DNA of 64,000 nucleotides. Origin: CBDUEF01 sp018063485 (lineage in GTDB: Bacteria; Pseudomonadota; Alphaproteobacteria; Rhodobacterales; Rhodobacteraceae). Shown here one piece after another: positions 58,195-64,000 of the stretch (positions within the stretch are counted from its first letter, which is position 1; the number at the start of each line of letters is the position of its first letter). Under the pieces are notes generated by a model. The model saw only the letters and a list, made by a program, of their open reading frames with translations. It had not been told where the DNA came from and searched no databases. Made by a program: the position numbers and the translations under genes. Location of the stretch: assembly GCA_037045435.1 (NCBI GenBank), contig JBAOID010000032.1, positions 20,652 to 84,651 of the forward strand, written 5' to 3'.

Positions 58195-58644
58195 ATGGAA
58201 CACCCACAATATTTTGAGGATTACAGAATCGGTGACGGCCGCCGCACCTTCGGCCGCACCATCACCGAAACCGATATCGTGGTGCATGCCGGCCATTCCG
58301 GCGACTTTTTCCCGCATCATATGGACGCCGAATTTTGCCGCACCCAACCCTTTGGGAAGCCAATCGCGCATGGCACGATGACATTTGCCATCGGCATCGG
58401 ACTGACGGCCACGCAGATCAACCCGCATGCCATGACCTATGGCTATGAACGCTTGCGCTTTCCCAATCCGGTCTTTGCGGGCGATACCATCCGCACAACG
58501 GTGACCATCGGGCGCAAGGCCGATGATGCCAAACGCCCGAACCACGGGCAGGTGGTTGAAATCTGTGAAACCCAGAACCAGCACGGCAAGACCGTGATGT
58601 ATTGTGAGCACATCCTGCTTGTCGCAAAAAGGCCCGCGCCATGA
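58195..58644 (+). CDS. MaoC-family dehydratase/hydratase 2
   Basis: A 149-aa single hot-dog domain: QYFEDYRIGDGRRTFGRTITETDIVVHAGHSGDFFPHHMDAEFC, with the hydratase pair probably Asp-Phe-Phe-Pro-His, then PIAHGTMTFAIGIGL and YERLRFPNPVFAGDTI. It retains the D-x4-H type active site better than MaoC 1. ATG 58195 is preferred over 58189 because GAGG lies 6 nt upstream. Its stop overlaps the next start by 4 nt. Confidence 0.87.
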   Translation: MEHPQYFEDYRIGDGRRTFGRTITETDIVVHAGHSGDFFPHHMDAEFCRTQPFGKPIAHGTMTFAIGIGLTATQINPHAMTYGYERLRFPNPVFAGDTIRTTVTIGRKADDAKRPNHGQVVEICETQNQHGKTVMYCEHILLVAKRPAP

Positions 58645-59705
58645 TTGAAACCTATCCGCAAGACTGGCCCGCTCCGGGCAATCCCAAACCCATTGTCATC
58701 ATTGGCGCAGGCGGGATCGTGCGCGATGCCCACCTTCCGGCCTATGCCAAGGCAGGCTTGCAGGTGCTGGCCGTCACCGATCTGGACGCCACCCGCAGCG
58801 CCGCCCTTGCGCGTGATTTCGCCATTCCGCAGGTGTTTGCCAGCGTGGCCGATGCGGCGCGCAGCTTGGGAACTTCGATCATCTACGATGTTGCGGTGCC
58901 GCCTGATGCGATCAGCCGCATCCTGCCCGATCTGCCCGACGGTGCGGCGGTTCTGATCCAGAAACCGATGGGTGCAGATCTGGCGCAGGCCCGCGCCATC
59001 CGGCAAATCTGCCGCGACAAAGGGCTGAAAGCGGCGGTCAATTTTCAACTGCGGTTTTCACCGATGATGATGGCGGCACGCCAAGCGGTGGCGGGCGGGC
59101 TGATCGGTGATCCACTTGAGATCGAGGTGCATCTGAACATCTTCACCCCATGGCACCTTTTCCCCTTCCTGCTGCCAATGCCGCGCGTCGAATTGCTGGT
59201 CCATTCGATCCACTACCTCGACAGCATCCGCGCGGTTTTTGGCACGCCCAAGGGCGTGTTTGCCCGCTCCTTGCCCGACCCGCGCGCGCCGGGGTTGGCG
59301 CAAACGCGCACCTCCGTGCTGCTGGATTATGGCGATCTGCGGCGGGGCGTGATGAGCATCAATCACAACCATCAGGGCGGACGAAAGTTTCAGTCTGCAT
59401 GGTTTCGCATCGAAGGCACCGCAGGGGCACTGATGGTCAAGCTGGGGGTCTGCTTTGATTATCCCAACGGCGAGGCGGATGAGCTGTGGTTTTGCCCCAT
59501 TGGCGGCGACTGGCACCAAGTGCCGCTGACCGGCAGTTGGTTCATCGAATCCTTCATGGGCCCGATGCGTAATTTGCAACGCTTTGATGCGGGCGAGGAC
59601 ACCCAGCTTTTCTCGGGCGTTGAGGATGCCTTCCACAGCATGGCGCTGGTCGAAGCCTGCTTTGACGCGATGGCGTTGCCCAGCGTGCCTTTGCAGGCGG
59701 AGTAG
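58641..59705 (+). CDS. Gfo/Idh/MocA-family oxidoreductase
   Basis: A 354-aa NAD(P)-dependent dehydrogenase: N-terminal Rossmann motif IIGAGGIVRDAHLPAYAKAG and the dinucleotide/substrate motif VLIQKPMG, where the usual Glu-Lys-Pro is Gln-Lys-Pro. The catalytic region contains LLVHSIHYLDSIRAVFG with the conserved His. Such enzymes oxidise or reduce sugars and cyclitols. It is coupled to MaoC 2 and convergent with the IclR gene. Confidence 0.88.
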   Translation: MIETYPQDWPAPGNPKPIVIIGAGGIVRDAHLPAYAKAGLQVLAVTDLDATRSAALARDFAIPQVFASVADAARSLGTSIIYDVAVPPDAISRILPDLPDGAAVLIQKPMGADLAQARAIRQICRDKGLKAAVNFQLRFSPMMMAARQAVAGGLIGDPLEIEVHLNIFTPWHLFPFLLPMPRVELLVHSIHYLDSIRAVFGTPKGVFARSLPDPRAPGLAQTRTSVLLDYGDLRRGVMSINHNHQGGRKFQSAWFRIEGTAGALMVKLGVCFDYPNGEADELWFCPIGGDWHQVPLTGSWFIESFMGPMRNLQRFDAGEDTQLFSGVEDAFHSMALVEACFDAMALPSVPLQAE

Positions 59706-59710
59706 CAGCG

Positions 59711-60508
59711 TCAGCTTCGGCTGAATCTCTCGGACGGGCTGGAAGCCAGGACGCCGCCGCCAAGGCTTTGGGTCAGGCGTGCGGCACATTCAATGGTTGT
59801 AATGCAGCAGTCTGAAAAGCTGACCGTTTCGCTAAACCGTTCAATATGCGGAACCGTCAGCGCCGCAATGGCGTGCCCGGTGTGGTCGATGATCGGGGCC
59901 GAAATGTTCACAACCCCCTTGATGACAAAGCTGTCAACGATCTCATGGCCACGCAGCCGAATGGCGGCCAGATCGGCCAGCAGTTTTTGTTCGGTCATGT
60001 CAGGCGGCAAAGGCGCACGCGACAACATTTCGGCCAGTGATTCAGGTTCCTGAAACGCCATCATCACCCGGCCAGACGACGCCCGCCACACATCTACCCG
60101 CGTGCCAAGCCGCACCGACATCACATGGCGCGCGGGCGGGTCAACCTGTCCGACAATCAGCACCGAATCCTCGGCCAGAACCGCCAGATGCACCGATTGA
60201 TTGATCTGCTGGGCCAAGGTGCGCATCAATGGCGCCGCCGCCGTGGTCAGCCTGCGGATCAGCGGCGTGCGATGGGCGATCTCGAACATCAGCGAGGTCA
60301 GCACATAGCGGTCAGACCCCGGATCAAAGGCGATATAGCCGCGCTCTTGCAGCACAACCAACATCCGAAAAATCTCTGAAACCGACCGTCCCAGAACCCG
60401 CGCAATCTCGGCTTGCGTCAGGCCCATTTCTGAACGCGACAGGTGTTCAAGGATATCCAAACCCTTTTCCAGCGCCGGGGCAGTATATTTCGGGATCTTC
60501 GCGTCCAT
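59711..60508 (-). CDS. IclR-family transcriptional regulator
   Basis: A 265-aa regulator with N-terminal winged helix (YTAPALEKGLDILEHLSRSEMGLTQAEIARVLGRSVSEIFRMLVVLQERGYI) and a C-terminal effector domain (VRLGTRVDVWRASSGRVMMAF ... IKGVVNISAPIIDHTGHAIAALTVPHIE). The effector-domain cysteines CCITTIECA near the end are typical. It is transcribed toward the Gfo/Idh gene and probably controls the divergent MaoC-headed operons via the repeat at 58159-58176. Confidence 0.9.
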   Translation of the reverse strand: MDAKIPKYTAPALEKGLDILEHLSRSEMGLTQAEIARVLGRSVSEIFRMLVVLQERGYIAFDPGSDRYVLTSLMFEIAHRTPLIRRLTTAAAPLMRTLAQQINQSVHLAVLAEDSVLIVGQVDPPARHVMSVRLGTRVDVWRASSGRVMMAFQEPESLAEMLSRAPLPPDMTEQKLLADLAAIRLRGHEIVDSFVIKGVVNISAPIIDHTGHAIAALTVPHIERFSETVSFSDCCITTIECAARLTQSLGGGVLASSPSERFSRS

Positions 60509-60815
60509 TTACCACCCAACGTATTTTACCTGTGAAAAAAGCTAGGCGAGATCCGGCCTGCCGTCCATTCATCATTTTCAGATAGCTACGACAACGCGAA
60601 TGCTCAGACAGGTTTAAAGCGCATCGTAATCAGATAAATCGTTTGGCTTTGCCAAAGCATAGGTAGATTTTGTTACGAGCGCTCTCGAAGTCGTGACAAG
60701 TTTCAGTTTCGTAAACCCCGTCAACTTGTAGCCTCACTGGGCTCTGTTGCACAAATCGGCTGACGGCTGGACGTCCCCCATACCCGGACAGACCGTATCC
60801 TACGGCCTTTGTGAC
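60509..60815. other. intergenic region with a solitary IS end
   Basis: The first 100 bp is the IclR promoter region and is AT-rich. At 60736-60754, GGCTCTGTTGCACAAATCG matches the terminal sequence I associate with IS5/IS6-type elements, but no transposase adjoins it. The segment ends at the IS66 left terminus. No gene seen. Confidence 0.4.
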
Positions 60816-60877
60816 GTAAGCATGCGCCGAGGGCCGTCTTGAGAGGTTTTCTTCTCGATGGGTTATCGAGTGTCCTT

Positions 60878-61279
60878 ATGGACGCACACGAAGACACCCC
60901 CCGCATTCAGATTTTGTCGGTTTCGGATACCGGTCGCCGCCGTCGCTGGACGGATGACGAGAAGGTTCGGATTGTTGAGGAAAGCCAAAGCGACGGCGTG
61001 ACGATCGCAGATGTTGCGCGTCGGCATGCGATTTCGCGGTCGATGCTTTATGATTGGCGCTATCGCCAGAAGATTGGCCTTCTTGGCTGTCCTGCACCGT
61101 TCATGCGACTTGTTCCGCTGGAGGGCCATGCTTCGCCTGAAGTCATGCACCCTGCGCCGCCATCGCGCCCGGCGGTGCTGACCGTTGAGCTTGGCGAGCG
61201 GTGTCGCGTCACGATCCCTACGGATTTTGATATGGAGGCTGCGGCGCGTTTGCTCAACGGCTTGGTGGTGGCGCGATGA
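60878..61279 (+). CDS. tnpA: IS66 accessory protein TnpA
   Basis: A 133-aa protein with an HTH domain (RRRWTDDEKVRIVEESQSDGVTIADVARRHAISRSMLYDWRYRQK) and a C-terminal segment ending LLNGLVVAR, typical of IS66 Orf1/TnpA. It is needed for IS66 transposition and probably binds DNA. ATG 60878 is taken; an in-frame TTG at 60839 is a less likely start. ATGA overlap with tnpB. Confidence 0.85.
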   Translation: MDAHEDTPRIQILSVSDTGRRRRWTDDEKVRIVEESQSDGVTIADVARRHAISRSMLYDWRYRQKIGLLGCPAPFMRLVPLEGHASPEVMHPAPPSRPAVLTVELGERCRVTIPTDFDMEAAARLLNGLVVAR

Positions 61280-61626
61280 TTGCGTTTCCAGCGGGGACGA
61301 AGGTGTGGATTGCGGGCGGTGTGACGGACATGCGCTGCGGCATGAACGGCTTGGCGCTGAAGGTGCAGGCGGGGCTTGGCCGCGATCCGCAGGGCGGCGA
61401 AATCTTCTGCTTTCGCGGACGTAAGGCAGACACGGTGAAGTTGATCTGGTTCGATGGGGTGGGCATGTCTCTCTATGTAAAACGCCTTGAGGCCGGAAAG
61501 TTTATCTGGCCGTCGAGTGCCACGGGCGAGGCGGTTGCAGTCTCTGCAGCCCAGCTGGGGTATCTTCTGGACGGAATTGACTGGCGTAATCCGCGCTGGA
61601 CACAGAGGCCGAAAAAGATGGGATAA
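61276..61626 (+). CDS. tnpB: IS66 accessory protein TnpB
   Basis: A 116-aa IS66 Orf2 protein: FPAGTKVWIAGGVTDMRCGMNGLALKVQ, then GGEIFCFRGRKADTVKLIWFDGVGMSLYVKRLEAGKFIWP. This family is highly conserved and always sits between tnpA and tnpC. Its biochemical role is unclear. Intact. Confidence 0.92.
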   Translation: MIAFPAGTKVWIAGGVTDMRCGMNGLALKVQAGLGRDPQGGEIFCFRGRKADTVKLIWFDGVGMSLYVKRLEAGKFIWPSSATGEAVAVSAAQLGYLLDGIDWRNPRWTQRPKKMG

Positions 61627-61668
61627 GCGGGCTGAAGCGCCTGTATTTGTTGAACACTGTGGTTGCAC

Positions 61669-63339
61669 ATGGTAGAAATGGCCATGCCAGATGCTACCTG
61701 TGAACTCGAGAAATTGCGCGCCGAACTGGCGGCCACGAAGGCCGACCTGGCGCAGGCTCGCGCGGTTGTTTCGACCTCCGAAGCGATGATCGCGGGCCTC
61801 AAGCTCGAGATAGCACTGCTGCGGCGCGAGCAATACGGCCACAGCGCCGAGCGGACGGCCCGGCTGATCGACCAGTTGGAACTGCAACTCGAGGAACTGG
61901 TGACCGATGCCGCCGAGGATGCGATCCAGGGCGCAGAAGACGACGCAGGTTGCGGCCTTCGAGCGCAAGAAGCCGGTGCGCAAACCGTTCCCCGAGCATC
62001 TGCCGCGCGAACGCGTGGTCGAGCCGGCGCCGACCGCTTGCACACTGCTGCGGCGGTCGGACCGCGCTGCGCAAGCTGGGCGAGGATATCACCGAGACGC
62101 TGGAGGTGGTGCCGCGGCAGTGGAAGGTGATCCAGACACGTGCGGGAGAAGTTCACCTGCCGCGCCTGCGAGACGATCAGCCAGCCGCCGGCGCCGTTCC
62201 ACGCCGATCCCGCGCGGCTGGGCCGGCCCCAGCCTGCTGGCGATGATCCTTTATCGAGAAGTTCGGCCAGCATCAGCCGCTGAACCGCCAGGCCGAGCGC
62301 TATGCCCGGGAAGGCGTGCCGCTGAGCCTGTCGACGCTGGCCGACCAGGTCGGTGCCGGCGCCGCGGCTGCTGATGCCGCTGTTCATGAGCTGCATCGAG
62401 GCCCATGTGCTGCGCCGCCGTCACGGTCTGCACGGCGACGACACCACCGTGCCGGTGCTGGCCAAGCGGCAAGCACCGATACCGGCGCGGCTCTGGACCT
62501 ATGTGCGCGATGACCGTCCGTTTGGCGGGCGCCGCCCCGCCGGCGGCGGTGTTCCGCTATCTCCCGCGATCGGGCCGAGGCGCACATCCCGACGGCGCAT
62601 CTCGCCGGCTGGCAGCGGCATTCTGCAGGCCGATGCCTATGGCGGTTACAACGACCTCTACGCGACGGCGATCGTCAAGCCGGCGCCTGTCCTGGCCGCG
62701 CTGCTGCTGGGCCCACATGCTCGGCGCAAAGTTCTTCGAACTGGCCGATATCGCGGGCAACATCGCGCAAGAAGGCACAAGAGAGCAAACGAAATCTCGC
62801 CCATCCGCTGCGGTTCGAGGCGGTGAAGCGGATCGACGCCCTGTTCGAGATCGAGCGCGAGCTTAAACGGCCAGGACCCTGCCGCACGCCTCGAGGCGCG
62901 CAAGGCGCGGTCGTGCCCCGCTGGTCGACGGAACTCGAGCGCTGGCTCCGGACCGAGACGCGCGACATGCTCTCGAAGCGCGCCAAGGTCTGCGCAAGGC
63001 CTTCGACTACATGCTGCGCCGTCACTGGTCATCCTTCACCCGGTTCCTCGACCGACGGCCGGGTCTGCCTCAGTCGAACAATAGCAGCCGAACGAGCTCG
63101 CTGCAGCGGTATCGCCCTCGGCAGAAAGTCGTGGCTCTTCGCGGGGTCAGAGCGCGGTGGGCAGCGCGCTGCCTTCATGTATTCCCTGATCGGCACAGCC
63201 AAACTGAATGGTATCGATCCGCAGGCTTGGGCTTGCTGACATCATCGCGCGGATATCCGATCTGCCGGTCTCGCGCCTGCCGGAACTGTTACCGTGGAAA
63301 TGGAAACAGCCGGAAGACCGGTCGGAGAAGGCCGCCTGA
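61669..63339 (+). pseudogene. tnpC: IS66 transposase TnpC, many frameshifts
   Basis: Full-length span (~556 codons) of the DDE transposase. The N-terminal coiled coil is clean (CELEKLRAELAATKADLAQARAVVSTSEAMIAGLKLEIALLRREQYGHSAERTARLIDQLELQLEEL). The rest is spread over three frames: KPVRKPFPEHLPRERVVEPAP, HGDDTTVPVLA (catalytic Asp), GILQADAYGGYNDLY (second Asp), and a C-terminal LIGTAKLNGIDPQAW and ISDLPVSRLPELLPWKW. More than eight frame breaks mean that it is inactive as written, unless they are consensus errors. Confidence 0.82.
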
Positions 63340-63639
63340 TGGCACGCGTCACGCATTTCCAATCCATCGGCGAAGTCGCCAAGACGATCGGCGAAAACCT
63401 CGAACTCGTCCAAGTCGTCACCGCCAATTCCGACAACATCGATTACGGCGAGATGATCTGGGTTGATTACGGCACCGAGGAAGGGATCAAAACCTTCTCG
63501 GACCGCGGCATCGAATGCCTGCAGGAACTCCTCGCAGACATCCGAACATGGGCATGGCGGCATCCTCCAGTTCCTGCGCGACGAGGAGTGTGACCCCGAC
63601 CTCATCCAACGCATAATGGCCGACGAGAAAAACCGTTAA
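63339..63639 (+). CDS. small protein coupled to IS66 tnpC, one frameshift
   Basis: About 99 aa. It starts MARVTHFQSIGEVAKTIGENLELVQVVTANSDNIDYGEMIWVDYGTEEGIKTFSDRGIECLQELLADIRTW and, after removing one base near 63552, ends DGGILQFLRDEECDPDLIQRIMADEKNR. The start overlaps the tnpC stop (TGATG) and the ORF lies inside the right inverted repeat, so it belongs to the element. I know of no assigned function for it. It has no obvious DNA-binding motif and is strongly acidic. Confidence 0.6.
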
Positions 63640-63667
63640 GTCCAGACGGCCCTCGGCGTAGGTTTAC

Positions 63668-63907
63668 GATATGTCCGCAAACTTCTGCCAAACTCGCTGG
63701 GAACGCTCATCGACAAGATGCCCGCCTTCAAGCAAGGTGAGGCGCTGCTGGTGCGGGGAGGCAAATGCTTCTGCCCTCTGTCGTCCAGATCGATGTCTGT
63801 GCGCAAGAGCACCGACGTCCAACGACATCCCCTATTGGGATCTCTGGAAGCAGCAATGGAAGGATCTCGCGATCGGCAAGATACGTGATGAGTGGCTTAG
63901 GCGATGA
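63668..63907 (+). pseudogene. HerA/DUF87-type ATPase, C-terminal remnant
   Basis: Across three frames the sequence reads RKLLPNSLGTLIDKMPAFKQGEALLVG, then LPSVVQIDVCAQEH, then TSNDIPYWDLWKQQWKDLAIGKIRDEWLRR with a stop. The LGTLIDKMPAFKQGEALLVG segment resembles the end of the HerA FtsK-like ATPase core. The upstream ~500 codons are absent, replaced by IS66. HerA-type ATPases are often partners in bacterial anti-phage modules, but nothing else of such a module is visible here. The last ~90 bases of the window are uninformative. Confidence 0.5.
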
Positions 63908-64000
63908 AATAGCGATAATCTATGAGGCCCTTTACGGAGGTATCTCTTGTGCGCAACGAAGAAATTAGGTAGCCCCGCCTCAGGCATCCACTTCTTCGAT

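Larger units (their letters stand above)
60816..63667 (+). mobile_element. IS66-family element with four ORFs
   Basis: The left end GTAAGCATGCGCCGAGGGCC and the complement of the right end GTAAACCTACGCCGAGGGCC form an imperfect inverted repeat of about 26 bp. Inside are tnpA, tnpB, tnpC (frameshifted) and a fourth small ORF, all on the plus strand with overlapping stops and starts except for the tnpB-tnpC gap. The flanking 8-mers (TTTGTGAC and GATATGTC) do not match, so no target duplication is visible. The flanks are probably rearranged. Confidence 0.8.

Noticed and set aside
63668..63907. A HerA-based anti-phage system
   Set aside because: Only the last ~80 codons of one protein remain, out of frame, with no nuclease or sensor partner in the window.

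Overview
The window looks like accessory DNA (a plasmid, chromid or genomic island) from a Rhodobacteraceae-type alphaproteobacterium (Paracoccus/Rhodobacter-like). This rests on the high GC content, the kinds of ABC transporter operons, FnrL-type sites with the pattern TTGA(T/C)-N4-ATCAA, and remnants of IS66, IS21, ISL3, IS5 and IS3-like elements. I see no rRNA, tRNA or CRISPR array.

Layout. (1) 1-640: nested debris of a nitronate monooxygenase gene, an ISL3-type end and an IS21 istB. (2) 640-17.4 kb: an oxygen- and stress-linked block with a truncated GroEL paralog, a Lon-like protease, PEP synthase, a MacB-like ABC exporter with a broken adaptor, a P-type cation ATPase, two universal stress proteins and an excisionase-type HTH protein. 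Four FNR-type boxes lie in its promoter regions, so I read it as an anaerobiosis/stress regulon. Two copies of an unnamed inverted-repeat-bounded element (MITE-like) sit at 11.5 and 17.45 kb. (3) 17.9-31.5 kb: a cyclic amide/ureide uptake and catabolism locus: hydantoinase/dihydropyrimidinase, GntR regulator, VOC protein, a full Dpp-type ABC importer, a second leaderless solute-binding protein, a TRZ/ATZ-type amidohydrolase, an Asp/Glu (hydantoin) racemase-like protein, a DapA-family aldolase and an SDR. (4) 31.5-38.4 kb: a second hydantoinase operon with a SufS-like PLP enzyme and a polar amino-acid ABC importer, opposite a broken GntR gene. (5) 38.4-43.6 kb: an IS graveyard of IS5, ISL3, IS3-like and IS66 pieces carrying a parDE toxin-antitoxin pair and a remnant resembling a plasmid ParB-like gene; ISL3 5' ends face each other across it. 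(6) 43.6-58.1 kb: a minus-strand run of 15 closely spaced genes joining a deoxy-sugar/sugar-acid pathway (lactonase, FAH hydrolase, SDR, UxaA-type dehydratase, two enolase-superfamily dehydratases, RraA, mutarotase) to a sugar ABC importer and then to a class III CoA-transferase, a leaderless SBP-like protein and a MaoC hydratase. (7) 58.2-60.5 kb: a divergent MaoC plus Gfo/Idh oxidoreductase pair and an IclR regulator. (8) 60.8-63.7 kb: an IS66 element with a fourth coupled ORF, abutting the C-terminal remnant of a HerA-type ATPase.

Reading frames. Many genes carry single-base frame breaks. They are scattered over most of the window and very dense from 43.6 to 52.6 kb. Most look like one extra base with conserved protein sequence in both frames, so consensus error is at least as likely as gene decay. 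Where I list a frameshifted gene as a CDS, the coordinates span the whole inferred gene.
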